The notes: generated by a model not told the origin, from the sequence alone. A stretch of DNA of 64,000 bases from Sphingomonadales bacterium 32-65-25 (GCA_002280855.1 NCEU01000007.1:62001-126000), one strand, 5' to 3'; positions 33,846 to 43,721 are shown, counted from the first letter of the stretch. Numbers and translations: made by a program.

Positions 33846-35939
33846 GTGGTTAGCAGAAGGATCGAAGAGAAACAAACCGCGGGGCAGGCGCTGATCGCCG
33901 GCTGGCATCGCTGGCTGGAGGCCGAACGCGCGCATCTGCCCTTGTGGCTGCCGGTGGCGCTGGCGGCCGGCATCGCGTTGTGGTTCGTACTGCCGTGGGC
34001 GCCGTGGCGGCTGGCCGCCGCGTGCGCGGCTGCTGCACTGGCCATCGGATTCGGACTGGCCGGGCTGCGGCCGCTGGCCTGGATGGCGCTGCTGCTGCTG
34101 GCCGGGCTGGGCGTGGCCGAACTGCGCGTCGCCTTGAATCATCATCCGGTGCTGGCCGGGCGGGTGTTCGCCACCATCACCGCCCGGGTGGAAAGCGCCG
34201 AGCCGCTGGCCTTTGGTGATCAGCGCCTGTTGCTGGTGCCGGCTGACGATCAGAGCTTGCCCGGCAATGTCGAACGCCTGCGCCTGCGCCTGCGCGGAGA
34301 CCAGCCACAGGTCGCCGCCGGGGCCATCATATCGGCGCGAGCGCTGCTCTCCCCGCCATCAGGCATGGCGGTGCCGGGCGGTTATGATCTGGCCCGCCGC
34401 GCTTGGTTTGATGGCATCGGCGCAACTGGCGTGGCGCTGGGGCCTGTGCACATCGTGGCCGCGCCACCGCCAGGGCCGGGCTTGTGGCTGGCCGGTGTGC
34501 GCAGCCACCTGCAGGCGCTGATCACCGGCCGCATGCCGGGGGAAGCGGGTGCGGTTGCCGCCGCGTTCGTCACCGGCTGGCAGGGCGCGATCCCGCCGGC
34601 CACCGCACAGGCGATGCGCGATGCGGGGCTGGCGCATCTGCTCTCCATTTCGGGCCTGCATATCGCGGTGGTGGTGGGCAGTGTGGCGCTCATGATGCGC
34701 TGGTTGCTGGGCCTGTGGCCATGGCTGGTGCTGCGGGTGCCGGTGCCTACGCTGGCGCTGGCGGCGGGCGCGCTGGCGGGGCTGGCCTATACGCTTCTGG
34801 CCGGCGCGCAGGTGCCCACGGTGCGCGCGGTGATTGCTGCCTGCATCGTCGTCGTCGGCATGATGCTGGGCCGGCAGGCGTTGAGTTTGCGGCTGCTGGC
34901 GGCGGCGGCCTTCGCCATATTGGTGGTACGGCCCGAAGCGCTGCTGGGGGCCAGCTTCCAGATGAGTTTCGCCGCCGTCATCGGCATCGTCGCGCTCTAT
35001 GAAAGCCGGCTGGGCAAATGGCTGACGGCGGTGCGGGAGGATGAACCCTGGTGGCAATGGCTGGCCCGCGCGGCAGCGTCGCTGCTTGCGTCCGGGCTGG
35101 TGGCGGAATTGGCGCTGTCGGGCATCGGCCTTTATCATTTCGGCCGCAGCGGGCTGTACGGCATCGCCGCCAACCTGATCGCCATTCCCTACACCAGTTT
35201 CGTGGTGATGCCGGCACTGATGCTGGCCATGCTCGCCGAAGCATTGGGGCTGGACTGGCTGTGGCCACTGGCCGGCTGGACCATGCAGCAGCTGATCACA
35301 ATCGCCGATCTCACCGCATCACTGCCCGGTGCCGTGATCACCAGCGCCGCCATCCCCGGGCCGGCGTTCGCGCTGGGCGCAGCTGGTGGCCTGTGGCTGG
35401 CACTGTGGCGCACCCGCGCGCGCTGGTGGGGGCTGGCGCCGCTGGTCGGCGCGGTGCTGGTGGGGTGGGCAGCGGCTGTGCCGGATGTGCTGATTAGCAG
35501 CGACGGCCGCCATCTGGCGCTGCGCTTGTCCGATGGCCGCCTGGCGCACAGCCGTGAACGCGTTGGCGATTTCCTGATCTACAATTGGGCGGAAAGCTTG
35601 GGCAGCGATCCGGCCAGCGCCGCCTGGCTGGGTACGCTGCCGCTGGCCCGCTGTTCGTCGGAAAGCTGTGTCGCCGATGTGGAGCGTGGCGGCCGGCGCT
35701 GGCGCGTGCTGGCCACCACTGGCCGCAGCCTGATCCCGCGTGATCGCTTTGCCCCGGCCTGTGCGGCGGCCGATATTGTCGTTTCCGATCGCCGCCTGCC
35801 CGATTGGTGCCGCCCACGCTGGCTGAAACTGGATGCTGCCGCCCTGGCGCAAACCGGGGCCGTGGCGATCTGGCTGGATGCGCAGCGGGTTGCAACCGCT
35901 GCAGATGCCGCCGGCGACCGGCCGTGGCAGCCCCACTGA
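33846..35939 (+). CDS. comEC: ComEC/Rec2-family DNA-uptake channel protein
   Basis: 697 residues from GTG 33846. Longer in-frame extensions run into the divergent gltX and are rejected. N-terminal helices (about 35-95) and a DUF4131-like domain precede the competence domain with AMRDAGLAHLLSISGLHIAVV, the ComEC hallmark, and several further transmembrane helices to about 530. The C-terminal part (about 545-697) resembles the degraded metallo-beta-lactamase-like domain usual in alphaproteobacteria, and no HxHxDH motif is seen in it. ComEC conducts single-stranded DNA across the inner membrane in natural transformation. No other competence genes are in the window. Its position next to gltX and lexA is conserved in Sphingomonadales. 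Confidence 0.88.
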   Translation: MVSRRIEEKQTAGQALIAGWHRWLEAERAHLPLWLPVALAAGIALWFVLPWAPWRLAAACAAAALAIGFGLAGLRPLAWMALLLLAGLGVAELRVALNHHPVLAGRVFATITARVESAEPLAFGDQRLLLVPADDQSLPGNVERLRLRLRGDQPQVAAGAIISARALLSPPSGMAVPGGYDLARRAWFDGIGATGVALGPVHIVAAPPPGPGLWLAGVRSHLQALITGRMPGEAGAVAAAFVTGWQGAIPPATAQAMRDAGLAHLLSISGLHIAVVVGSVALMMRWLLGLWPWLVLRVPVPTLALAAGALAGLAYTLLAGAQVPTVRAVIAACIVVVGMMLGRQALSLRLLAAAAFAILVVRPEALLGASFQMSFAAVIGIVALYESRLGKWLTAVREDEPWWQWLARAAASLLASGLVAELALSGIGLYHFGRSGLYGIAANLIAIPYTSFVVMPALMLAMLAEALGLDWLWPLAGWTMQQLITIADLTASLPGAVITSAAIPGPAFALGAAGGLWLALWRTRARWWGLAPLVGAVLVGWAAAVPDVLISSDGRHLALRLSDGRLAHSRERVGDFLIYNWAESLGSDPASAAWLGTLPLARCSSESCVADVERGGRRWRVLATTGRSLIPRDRFAPACAAADIVVSDRRLPDWCRPRWLKLDAAALAQTGAVAIWLDAQRVATAADAAGDRPWQPH

Positions 35940-35997
35940 ACAGTGCGAGCTTGCCGACTGGCTGGTGAGTGACGATGCTGGGGAAGGGGAGAAGACC

Positions 35998-37026
35998 ATG
36001 GCCACCATCATCGATCCAGAACGCCCGATCGTGGATCCGCATCATCATTTGTGGGATCGGCGCTCCGTGCCGCTAACGGCAACCGGCGCCACCGATTTTG
36101 AACAGGCGATCAGCCTCAGCCCGCTCTATCTGCTTGATCAATTGAACGCCGATGCGAAGGCCGGGCACAATGTGGTCGCCACTGTGTTCCTGGAATGCGG
36201 GGCATTTTATCGCGCCGATGGCCCGGCGGAATATCGCTGCGTGGGCGAAACCGAATTCGTCAACGGTGTCGCCGCCATGAGCGCATCGGGCCTCTACGGC
36301 CCGATGCGCGCCTGCGCCGGCATCGTTGGGCATGCCGATCTCACCCTGGGTGCCGCCGTGCGCCCGGTGCTGGAGGCGCACCTGGCCGCCGCCCCGGCGC
36401 GCTTCCGCGGCATCCGCCATTCGCCGGCGTGGGACGCGGATTCCGCCGTGCTCGGCATGTTGCAGCGGAACCCGCCCGGCCTGCTGGCGGATCCCGCCTT
36501 CCGCGCCGGCCTTGCCGAACTGGTGGCACTAGGCTTCAGCTATGATTGCTGGCTGCTGGCGCCGCAGTTGCCCGAACTCATTGCCATGGCCCGCGCCGTG
36601 CCGGATCTGACCATCATCTGCGATCACCTGGCCACACCCCTGGGCACGGCGTCTTACGCCGGCCGGCGCGAAGCGGATTTTGCCGAATGGGCGGGCAATA
36701 TCAAACGGCTGGCGACCTGCCCGAACGTGGTGATGAAGGTTGGCGGGCTGGCGATGCCCTTTGGAGGCTTTGCCAGCTTCATGGCCGATCCGATGGCCAG
36801 CGCCGAAATGCTGGCCAAGGAATGGCAGCCGTGGATCGAAACGGCGATTGCCGCCTTCGGTGCGGATCGCTGCATGTTCGAAAGCAACTTCCCGGTCGAT
36901 CGCGGCACCTGCGATTACGCCACGCTGTGGAACGCCTTCAAACTGGTCAGCACCGCCGCCAGCGAGGACGAGAAGACCGCCCTGTTCAGCGGCACCGCCG
37001 CCCGCGTCTATCGCCTCAGCCTGTAA
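35998..37026 (+). CDS. Amidohydrolase family metal-dependent hydrolase (amidohydrolase 2)
   Basis: 342 residues from ATG 35998, with GGGGAAGGGGAGAAG upstream; an in-frame extension into comEC is rejected. VDPHHHLWDRR near 14-24 is the first metal-binding motif. ICDHLATP and MFESNFPVDRGTCDYATLW near the C-terminus carry the later barrel ligands. The TIM-barrel fold resembles lactonase / 2-pyrone-4,6-dicarboxylate hydrolase-like proteins (COG3618). The natural substrate is unknown. It may be read through from comEC (58-bp gap) and is convergent with lexA, with a strong hairpin between. Confidence 0.85.
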   Translation: MATIIDPERPIVDPHHHLWDRRSVPLTATGATDFEQAISLSPLYLLDQLNADAKAGHNVVATVFLECGAFYRADGPAEYRCVGETEFVNGVAAMSASGLYGPMRACAGIVGHADLTLGAAVRPVLEAHLAAAPARFRGIRHSPAWDADSAVLGMLQRNPPGLLADPAFRAGLAELVALGFSYDCWLLAPQLPELIAMARAVPDLTIICDHLATPLGTASYAGRREADFAEWAGNIKRLATCPNVVMKVGGLAMPFGGFASFMADPMASAEMLAKEWQPWIETAIAAFGADRCMFESNFPVDRGTCDYATLWNAFKLVSTAASEDEKTALFSGTAARVYRLSL

Positions 37027-37030
37027 CGAC

Positions 37031-37057
37031 AACGCCCGCCGGGTGAGGGCGGGCGTT
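37031..37057. terminator. Hairpin between convergent amidohydrolase and lexA genes
   Basis: AACGCCCGCC (37031-37040) and GGCGGGCGTT (37048-37057) form a perfect 10-bp stem with a 7-base loop. There is no long T-run on either strand, but the position just after one stop codon and 24 bp before the other suggests bidirectional termination. Confidence 0.7.
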
Positions 37058-37080
37058 ACGCGGGATCAGGATCGATGCGC

Positions 37081-37764
37081 TCAGTGATAGCGGCGCAGCA
37101 GCCCGGCGAGCTTGCCCTGGATGCGGACCTGCTCCGGGTGATAGCGCTGCGGTTCATAGCTGCTGTTGGCCGGATCGAGACGGATCAGGCCCTTTTCATG
37201 GTGCAGATATTTCAGCGTCGCTTCGCTGTCGTCGATCAGCGCCACAACGATATCGCCATCACGCGCCGTGTCGCAGCGGCGGATCAGGGCATAATCACCA
37301 TCATGGATGCCGGCTTCGATCATCGAATCGCCGGACACTTCCAGCGCATAATGATCGCCGGGGCCGAGCAGAGCCGACGGCACGGAAATCGAGCGATCGC
37401 TTTCCAGCGCCTCCACCGGCAGACCAGCGGCGATGCGGCCATGCAGCGGCACTGTGATGGTATCATTGGCCGCCAACATGGCAACGGCGGGTGGGGCAGG
37501 CGCGGGACGGCTGGCGACGAGCGTGAGCGCCGGCTTTTCGATCTTCAGCGCCTCGGGCAGGCGCAGCACCTCAAGGGCGCGGGCGCGGTTCGGCAGGCGG
37601 CGGATGAAGGCGCGTTCTTCCAACGCGTTGATCAGCCGATGCACACCGGATTTGGACTTCAGGTTCAGCGCTTCCTTCATTTCCTCGAAGGAAGGCGATA
37701 CGCCGTCGGACTTCAACCGCTCATCGATGAAGATGAGCAATTCCTGCTGCTTACGGGTGAGCAT
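37081..37764 (-). CDS. lexA: LexA repressor, SOS response
   Basis: 227 residues from ATG 37764 ([13 protein letters not shown]), preceded by GGGAG; upstream in-frame starts are less likely. The N-terminal winged helix ([26 protein letters not shown], 23-48) binds DNA. The self-cleavage site is Ala113-Gly114 (GRIAAGLP), and the catalytic dyad is Ser147 (GDSMIEAG) and Lys185 (ATLKYL). RecA filaments trigger cleavage and induction of DNA repair genes. A matching operator lies just upstream (37792-37806), showing autoregulation. Downstream of moeA; probably also reached by read-through from the trp/moa genes. Confidence 0.97.
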   Translation of the reverse strand: MLTRKQQELLIFIDERLKSDGVSPSFEEMKEALNLKSKSGVHRLINALEERAFIRRLPNRARALEVLRLPEALKIEKPALTLVASRPAPAPPAVAMLAANDTITVPLHGRIAAGLPVEALESDRSISVPSALLGPGDHYALEVSGDSMIEAGIHDGDYALIRRCDTARDGDIVVALIDDSEATLKYLHHEKGLIRLDPANSSYEPQRYHPEQVRIQGKLAGLLRRYH

Positions 37765-37791
37765 CTCTTTCACTCCCATGCCGCCAAAACG

Positions 37792-37806
37792 GAACATGGG
37801 AAGAAC
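37792..37806 (-). promoter_or_regulatory. LexA box (alphaproteobacterial SOS operator)
   Basis: GAAC-N7-GAAC (GAACATGGGAAGAAC), which on the lexA strand reads GTTC-N7-GTTC, the direct-repeat operator known for alphaproteobacterial LexA. It lies 28-42 bp upstream of the lexA start and 3 bp after the moeA stop codon. A third GAAC at 37824-37827 lacks a second half-site. Confidence 0.88.
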
Positions 37807-37808
37807 AT

Positions 37809-39008
37809 CTAGAAAACAGAATGGAACATGTCAAGCGCAATGCAGGTAACCAATTCGCCTGCCGCCGCCGCCGGGGCGTCGGCCTCGCGGATGATCAGCA
37901 ACTCGGCACTGGCGAGCAGCGAAAGCAGCGCACTGTCCTGCCGGGCGAACGGCTCAGCACCGGCCGGCGTCCGCCGCGCCCGCAGATGGTCGCGGCGGGC
38001 GCCATTGGCGGGCAGCGGGATGGCGAGCGGCAGCGTCTCCAGCGGCAAATCATGTGCTCGCCCCGCCATCCGGGAAACCAGCGGCACCGCAAACAGCAAC
38101 GCGGTCACGAACGCCGAAACCGGATTGCCCGGCAAACCCAGCACCCGCGTTCCGTTCAGTCGCCCGGCCAGCAGCGGTTTGCCCGGCCGCAGCGCGATCT
38201 TCCAGAAATCGATGTCGGCGCCCAGTTCGCGCAGCACCGGCAGCACCAGATCATGATCGCCCACCGATGCTCCGCCGATGGTGATGATCAGATCGGCATC
38301 CGCGCTGCGAAGTGCGGCGGCCAGCGCGGCGCGGTCATCCGGGATCAGGCCGGGATCATGCACATCTGCTCCGGCGCTGCGCAGCAGGGCAGTGAGCATG
38401 GCCGGATTGGACGAAACAATCTGCCCCGGCCCCGGAATTTCGCCGGGCAACACCAGCTCATCACCCGTCGCGATCAGCGTCACCCGCGGCCGCCGCACGA
38501 CCGGCAGCGCCCGCCAGCCGCCGGCAGCGGCCAGCCCCAGATGGGCAGCCGCCAGCCGCACGCCGGCCGCAACCAGGCAGTCACCGGCAGCAAAATCCTG
38601 TCCTTTGGGCCGAATATGCGCACCGATCCGCGGCGGGCCTTCGCCGGCCAGCCGTGCCATGTCGCCATTGCGGGCCACTTCTTCCTGCACCACGATCACG
38701 TCCGCCCCGGACGGCAAGGGCGCCCCGGTGAAGATGCGCACCGCTTCGCCTGGTCCCAACGTGCCGGCCCAGCCATGCCCCGCCGCGCTCTCTCCCACCA
38801 CACGCCAGGGCTGGTGCAGATCGGCCAAGTGGACGGCATAACCATCCATCGCGGCCGCATCGAACGGCGGCTGAGTGAAGTGGGCGATGACGGGCTCGGC
38901 CAGCACGCGGCCGGCGCAGTCATCAAGCGGCAGCGTCTCGGCGGGCAGTGGTTCCACCCCGGCCAGCAGCTGATCCAGCGCTGCCGAAAAAGGCAGCAAG
39001 TCACTCAT
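37809..39008 (-). CDS. moeA: Molybdopterin molybdotransferase MoeA
   Basis: 399 residues. [13 protein letters not shown] (about 48-60), [19 protein letters not shown] (about 92-110), LIATGDELV and the MoCF-type loop [13 protein letters not shown] are the family hallmarks. MoeA inserts molybdate into adenylylated molybdopterin to form the molybdenum cofactor. The ATGA overlap with moaC shows translational coupling. The genes lie between trpC and lexA. The C-terminal domain IV is shortish but present. Normal length. Confidence 0.95.
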   Translation of the reverse strand: MSDLLPFSAALDQLLAGVEPLPAETLPLDDCAGRVLAEPVIAHFTQPPFDAAAMDGYAVHLADLHQPWRVVGESAAGHGWAGTLGPGEAVRIFTGAPLPSGADVIVVQEEVARNGDMARLAGEGPPRIGAHIRPKGQDFAAGDCLVAAGVRLAAAHLGLAAAGGWRALPVVRRPRVTLIATGDELVLPGEIPGPGQIVSSNPAMLTALLRSAGADVHDPGLIPDDRAALAAALRSADADLIITIGGASVGDHDLVLPVLRELGADIDFWKIALRPGKPLLAGRLNGTRVLGLPGNPVSAFVTALLFAVPLVSRMAGRAHDLPLETLPLAIPLPANGARRDHLRARRTPAGAEPFARQDSALLSLLASAELLIIREADAPAAAAGELVTCIALDMFHSVF

Positions 39009-39475
39009 TCAGCAATGAAATCGCCTGAACGCCCACCGGACTTCTTCAGCAAGCGGATGCCATCAATGCGCATCGTGCGGTCCAATGCTTTGGCCATGTC
39101 ATAGACGGTGAGCAGCGCGGCAGAGACGGCCGTGAGCGCTTCCATCTCGACCCCGGTGCCGTGGGTGGTGGCGACAGTGGCGGTGGCGCGGATGCCGGTG
39201 GCCTCGAGGACCAGATCCACGCTGACCGCATCGATCGGCAGCGGGTGGCAGAGCGGGATCAGATCGGCGGTGCGCTTGGCCGCCATGATGCCGGCAATGC
39301 GGGCCGTGGCGAGCACGTCGCCCTTTTTTACGGCTTGCTCGGCAATGGCTTGCAGGGCGTCATTCGCAACATGGATGAAGCCTTCCGCTGTTGCTTCCCG
39401 GCGTGTCGCGGCCTTGGCGCTGATATCCACCATGCGCGCGGCGCCGCTGTCATCAAGATGCGTCAGCTTGCTCAC
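39005..39475 (-). CDS. moaC: Cyclic pyranopterin monophosphate synthase MoaC
   Basis: 156 residues. [17 protein letters not shown] at the N-terminus, [18 protein letters not shown] (about 70-87) and [20 protein letters not shown] (about 109-128) are diagnostic. MoaC converts the MoaA product to cyclic pyranopterin monophosphate. MoaA is not in the window. It overlaps both trpC upstream and moeA downstream by 4 bp, so molybdenum cofactor genes are embedded in the trp transcript. Confidence 0.97.
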   Translation of the reverse strand: MSKLTHLDDSGAARMVDISAKAATRREATAEGFIHVANDALQAIAEQAVKKGDVLATARIAGIMAAKRTADLIPLCHPLPIDAVSVDLVLEATGIRATATVATTHGTGVEMEALTAVSAALLTVYDMAKALDRTMRIDGIRLLKKSGGRSGDFIAE

Positions 39476-40263
39476 GCGGCGAGGCCGAGCAACTGGCGGG
39501 TCGCCGCCGTCACATCCGTCTGCCGCATCAGGCTTTCGCCGACCAGGAAGGTGCGGATGCCGACCCCGGCCAGCGCTGCCAGATCAGCGTTGGAAGACAG
39601 GCCGGATTCGGCAACCAGGGTCTTTCCGGGCGTGTCGGACAATTCGAAACTGGTTTGAAGATTGACCTCCAACGTCTTGAGATTGCGGTTATTGATACCG
39701 AGCAAGGGCGTCTTCAACAGCAGCGCTCGGTCACGCTCTTCGGCATCGTGCACCTCTATCAGCACGTCCATGCCCCAGGCCGTCGCCACTGCCTCCAGCT
39801 CAGCAGCCTGCGCGTCCGACAGGGCGGCCATGATCAGCAATATGGCATCCGCCCCCAGCGCGCGGGCCTCGATCACCTGATAGGTATCCACGATGAAGTC
39901 CTTGCGGATCACCGGCAGGGCGCAGGCGGCGCGGGCGGCGACCAGATACTCATCCGCACCCAGGAACCAGCGTTCTTCCGTCAGCACCGACAGGCAAGCC
40001 GCCCCGCCGGCGGCATAGGCGCGGGCCAGGGCTGCGGGATCGAAGTCAGCGCGGATCAAGCCCTTGGACGGGCTGGCCTTCTTGCACTCGGCGATCAGAG
40101 CATAACGGCCATCTTCATGGGCGGCCTGCAGCGCCGTGATGAAGCCGCGCGGCGCATCGGCGGCACCGGCGGCGGCCTCGACATCGACCAGCGCCACCTG
40201 CGCCTTGCGGGCGGCATAGAGGTCGCGCTTGTGGGCGACGATGGTAGAGAGCGTGTCAGTCAT
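39472..40263 (-). CDS. trpC: Indole-3-glycerol phosphate synthase
   Basis: 263 residues. [20 protein letters not shown] carries the catalytic lysine, and [25 protein letters not shown] and [13 protein letters not shown] are the other barrel motifs. It closes the indole ring in tryptophan synthesis. It is not fused to TrpF. Four-base overlaps on both sides (trpD upstream, moaC downstream) indicate one polycistronic message. Confidence 0.98.
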   Translation of the reverse strand: MTDTLSTIVAHKRDLYAARKAQVALVDVEAAAGAADAPRGFITALQAAHEDGRYALIAECKKASPSKGLIRADFDPAALARAYAAGGAACLSVLTEERWFLGADEYLVAARAACALPVIRKDFIVDTYQVIEARALGADAILLIMAALSDAQAAELEAVATAWGMDVLIEVHDAEERDRALLLKTPLLGINNRNLKTLEVNLQTSFELSDTPGKTLVAESGLSSNADLAALAGVGIRTFLVGESLMRQTDVTAATRQLLGLAA

Positions 40264-41243
40264 CGAAAAGCGATCCAGCGGGCGAGGATGTCAGCCGCAG
40301 CGCCTCTGTCAATGGCGGCGGCGGCTTGCGATACGCCTTGCGGCAGGGTGAGGCCGGGCCGCACCACCGTCAACGCGGCAGCGGCGTTCAGCAGCACCAT
40401 GTCGCGATAGGCGTCCTGTTGCCCTGCCAGCAACGCCTTCAGCCGTTCGGCGTTATACGCGGGACTGCCGCCCGTCAGCGCTTCGTTCGGTTGACGCGAC
40501 AGGCCGGCATCCTCTGGGGTGAGCGTGCGCGGCGAGAGCGCCCCGCCGGCCAGCGCAACTGCCGTCGTTTCCCCAGAAAGCGCCACTTCGTCAAAGCCCT
40601 GGCCATGCACCACCAGCGCGGCGCGGCTGCCAAGATGCTGGAGCGCTTCGGCCATCAGCGGCACCGGGCCGGGCGCAAACACGCCCAGCAATTGTTGATC
40701 GACGCCCGCCGGATTGCACAACGGCCCCAGCAGGTTGAAGATCGTGCGCCGGCCCAGCGCCTTGCGCACCGAGGCAACGCGCGCCATCGCCGGGTGATGA
40801 CGGGCGGCATGCAGGAAGGTGATGCCCACCTTTTCCAGACAAGGCCCCAGCCGGTCCATCGGCAGTTCCGGCACGCCCAGCACCATCAGCACGTCCGCCG
40901 CGCCCGACGTTGAAGAGGCGGCGCGGTTGCCGTGCTTGGCTAGCTTTACTCCGCAGGCGGCGACGACCAGCGACACGGCGGTGGAAATGTTGAGGCTGTG
41001 CATGCCATCGCCGCCGGTGCCGCACACGTCCAATGCGCCCGCGGCGCGGAACGGCTGGATGGCGCGCGCTCGCAAGGCGCGGGCAGCCGCGACGACTTCG
41101 CCCACCGTTTCACCGCGCTCTGCCAGCGTGGTGAGGAACGCCGCCAGCGCCTCGTCGCTCACCTTGCCGTCGAAGATGGCGGCAAAGGCTTCAGCCGCCG
41201 CGCCTTCGTCAAGCGGGCGAGCGGGATCGGGCAGCAGGCTCAT
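40260..41243 (-). CDS. trpD: Anthranilate phosphoribosyltransferase
   Basis: 327 residues from ATG 41243 ([13 protein letters not shown]), which overlaps the trpG stop as ATGA. A much longer in-frame reading lies inside trpG and is rejected. [17 protein letters not shown] (about 72-88) binds PRPP, and [17 protein letters not shown] lies in the active site. [12 protein letters not shown] is also conserved. It joins phosphoribosyl pyrophosphate to anthranilate. It is not fused to the glutamine amidotransferase, which is the separate gene trpG. Confidence 0.97.
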   Translation of the reverse strand: MSLLPDPARPLDEGAAAEAFAAIFDGKVSDEALAAFLTTLAERGETVGEVVAAARALRARAIQPFRAAGALDVCGTGGDGMHSLNISTAVSLVVAACGVKLAKHGNRAASSTSGAADVLMVLGVPELPMDRLGPCLEKVGITFLHAARHHPAMARVASVRKALGRRTIFNLLGPLCNPAGVDQQLLGVFAPGPVPLMAEALQHLGSRAALVVHGQGFDEVALSGETTAVALAGGALSPRTLTPEDAGLSRQPNEALTGGSPAYNAERLKALLAGQQDAYRDMVLLNAAAALTVVRPGLTLPQGVSQAAAAIDRGAAADILARWIAFR

Positions 41244-41842
41244 GCCGCGACCGAAAGATCGGGCTTCAACCCGGCCAGCGTCATGAAATTGGCCAGCAGA
41301 CGGTGGCCGTGCTGGGTGGCGATGCTTTCCGGGTGGAACTGCACGCCGTGCAGCGGCAGTTCGCGGTGGTGCATGCCCATGATCAGGCCATCGGGGCTGT
41401 GGGCGTTGACCACAAGATCGGCGGGCAGGCCGGCTTCGCGCACCACGAGGCTGTGATAGCGCGTCGCCTCGAACGGGGAGGGGATGCCGGCAAACACGCC
41501 GGAGCCATCGTGGGTGATCGGGCTCACCTTGCCGTGCATCACCTGCGGCGCGCGCTCGACAATGCCGCCAAAGGCCTGGCCCAGTGCCTGATGACCAAGG
41601 CACACCCCAAACAGCGGGGTTTTCGTTTCGGCCGCGGCTTCGATCAGGGCCAGGCAGATGCCGGCTTCGTTGGGCGTGCACGGGCCGGGGGAGAGCAAAA
41701 TGGCTTCCGGGCGCATGCCCATCGCATCCTGCGTACTCAGCGCATCATTGCGCACCACGATGGTTTCCGCCCCCAGCTCGGCCAGATAATGGACGAGGTT
41801 GAAGGTGAAGCTGTCGTAATTGTCGATGACAAGAATGGTCAT
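41240..41842 (-). CDS. trpG: Anthranilate synthase component II (glutamine amidotransferase)
   Basis: 200 residues. VIDNYDSFTFNLVHYL opens the fold, the oxyanion strand is LLSPGPCTPNEAG, the nucleophile is Cys81 in GVCLGHQALGQAFGG, and VQFHPESIAT supplies the catalytic His-x-Glu. It delivers ammonia from glutamine to TrpE. The gene starts 45 bp after the DUF427 gene, which separates it from trpE, and overlaps trpD by 4 bp. Confidence 0.97.
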   Translation of the reverse strand: MTILVIDNYDSFTFNLVHYLAELGAETIVVRNDALSTQDAMGMRPEAILLSPGPCTPNEAGICLALIEAAAETKTPLFGVCLGHQALGQAFGGIVERAPQVMHGKVSPITHDGSGVFAGIPSPFEATRYHSLVVREAGLPADLVVNAHSPDGLIMGMHHRELPLHGVQFHPESIATQHGHRLLANFMTLAGLKPDLSVAA

Positions 41843-41887
41843 GCACCGGCCTTAGCGATTTGGGGCAGCCCCGTCATCTGCCAACCA

Positions 41888-42172
41888 TCACCCCGTGACC
41901 CTGACACCCTTCCAGAACGCCAGCCGGCCCTTGATGTGCGCGGCTTGCGGCTTGGGATCGGCATAATACCAGACGGCATCGGGGTTTTCGGCCCCGTCGA
42001 CAACCAGCGTGTGATAATTGGCCAAGCCCTTCCAGCCACACACGCTGGTGGTGGCGCTGGCTTTCAACAGCGCAGGGTTCACCGCGTCTGCCGGAAAATA
42101 ATGATTACCTTCGACGACAACAGTGTCGGCCGTGTCCGCGATCACCTGACCATTCCATTCGGCGCGTGCCAT
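41888..42172 (-). CDS. DUF427 domain protein
   Basis: 94 residues from ATG 42172 (MARAEWNGQVIADT). VVEGNHYFPADAVN, TSVCGWKGLANYHTL and AVWYYADPKPQAAHIKGRLAFW match the DUF427 fold, a small beta-barrel-like domain of unknown biochemical function. It lies between trpE (11 bp upstream) and trpG (45 bp downstream) on the same strand, so it is almost certainly cotranscribed with tryptophan genes. Whether this is functional or just a convenient insertion site is unknown. Longer in-frame starts overlap trpE and have no ribosome site. Confidence 0.88.
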   Translation of the reverse strand: MARAEWNGQVIADTADTVVVEGNHYFPADAVNPALLKASATTSVCGWKGLANYHTLVVDGAENPDAVWYYADPKPQAAHIKGRLAFWKGVRVTG

Positions 42173-42183
42173 GCCCTGAACTC

Positions 42184-43716
42184 CTATTGTCCGAACCCGG
42201 CTTGTGCAGCCGTTGCAATCGCTTCGCGGGCGGCGGCAATCAGCGCCCCGGCCTTGGCTTCGCATTCGCGCTGTTCATACTCGGCGACACTGTCGGCGAC
42301 AATGCCGGCGCCGGCCTGCACGTGCATCACGCCATTCTTCACCACGGCGGTGCGCAACACGATGCAGCTGTCCATGTCGCCATTCGGGCTGAAATAGCCG
42401 ACACCGCCCGCATAGGCTCCGCGTGCAGCGCCTTCCAGTTCGGCGATAATCTGCATGGCCCTGACCTTTGGCGCGCCGGACACCGTTCCGGCCGGGAAGC
42501 CGGCGAGCAGCGCGGCCACTGCATCGACCCCGTCTGCCAGCCGGCCCTGCACGTTGGAGACGATGTGCATGACATGGCTGTAGAATTCGACGAAGAACTT
42601 GTCGGTCACCTTCACCGTACCGGGCACCGAGACGCGCGCGGTATCATGGCGGCCCAGATCGAGCAGCATGAGATGCTCGGACAATTCTTTGGGATCAGCG
42701 AGCAGGCTTTCCCGGTTGGCGGCGTCTTCGGCGGCATCCTTGCCGCGTGGGCGGGTGCCAGCGATTGGCCGGATGGTCACATCGCCACCACGTGCGCGAA
42801 CGAGAATTTCCGGGGAGGAGCCGACCAGCGCAAAGCCTGGCAGATCAAGGAAATAGAGGAAGGGTGAGGGGTTGATGCGCCGCAAGGCACGGTAGAGATC
42901 GAACGCCGGCAGCGGGAAATCCACCGAGAAGCGCTGCGACAGCACGACCTGGAAGATGTCGCCAGCCAGGATATAGTCGCGGGCCTTTTCGACCATGGCG
43001 GCATAGCGGCCCTTGTCGGTGTGGTGGCGCGGGTTGGCTTCGGGCAGCGTTTCCGGTGGGCGCGGCGCCAGCGGCAGCGCCTGCGCCAGCCGGCGCTCCG
43101 TCTCTGCAATGCACTCGGCGGCGGCATCCCAGGCGGCGCCCGGATCGGCAGCGGCAAAGATCGGCGCGACGATGAACAATTCGTCCTTCAACCGGTCGAA
43201 CACCAGCAGCAAGGTGGGGCGCACGAACACCATGTCGGGCAGGCCCAGTGCCGACGGGCCGGCATCGGGCACGCTGGGTTCAACCAGCCGCACGGTTTCA
43301 TAGCCCATGTAGCCGACGAGGCAGGCCAGCGCCGCTGGAAGCTCCGCCGGCACATCGGCGCGGGCTTCGGCCACCAGCGCGCGCAGAGCGGTGAGCGTGT
43401 CACCCGCCACGGGTTCAAACGTTGTCTGGTCCTGCCGCCAGTTGCGGTTGATCTCGCTGCTGTTGCCGTGCGCGCGCCACACCAGATCAGGTTCCAGCCC
43501 GAGCAGTGAATAGCGCGCACGCACGCTGCCGCCTTCCACTGATTCCAGCAGGAACGCGCCCGATCCCTCGCGACCCAGCTTCAGCATCGCCGAAACCGGT
43601 GTTTCGGTATCGGCAACGATGCGGGTCCAGAGCAACTGCGGGCGGCCGGCAACCAGCGCGGCACAGGCACTGGCACGGTCGGGAGCGATGCGCCGGTCGG
43701 ATGCGGGGCTGGCCAT
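42184..43716 (-). CDS. trpE: Anthranilate synthase component I
   Basis: 510 residues. The chorismate-binding C-terminal half is intact: DIFQVVLSQRFSV, NPSPFLYFLDLPGFALVGSSPE, IRPIAGTRPRG, SHVMHIVSNVQG, FPAGTVSGAPKVRAM and GAGIVADS. The N-terminal tryptophan feedback region contains LLESVEGGSVRARYSLLG. One odd point: the usually invariant D-L-G-R-N-D motif reads D-L-G-R-H-D (codons near 42640-42655). The gene starts 5 bp after ppiD, so the trp genes seem to be driven from the ppiD promoter. I see no leader peptide or attenuator in such a short gap. Confidence 0.97.
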   Translation of the reverse strand: MASPASDRRIAPDRASACAALVAGRPQLLWTRIVADTETPVSAMLKLGREGSGAFLLESVEGGSVRARYSLLGLEPDLVWRAHGNSSEINRNWRQDQTTFEPVAGDTLTALRALVAEARADVPAELPAALACLVGYMGYETVRLVEPSVPDAGPSALGLPDMVFVRPTLLLVFDRLKDELFIVAPIFAAADPGAAWDAAAECIAETERRLAQALPLAPRPPETLPEANPRHHTDKGRYAAMVEKARDYILAGDIFQVVLSQRFSVDFPLPAFDLYRALRRINPSPFLYFLDLPGFALVGSSPEILVRARGGDVTIRPIAGTRPRGKDAAEDAANRESLLADPKELSEHLMLLDLGRHDTARVSVPGTVKVTDKFFVEFYSHVMHIVSNVQGRLADGVDAVAALLAGFPAGTVSGAPKVRAMQIIAELEGAARGAYAGGVGYFSPNGDMDSCIVLRTAVVKNGVMHVQAGAGIVADSVAEYEQRECEAKAGALIAAAREAIATAAQAGFGQ

Positions 43717-43721
43717 CAGCC

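Noticed and set aside
43717..43721. trp leader peptide / attenuator
   Set aside because: Only 5 bp separate ppiD from trpE, too short for an attenuator.
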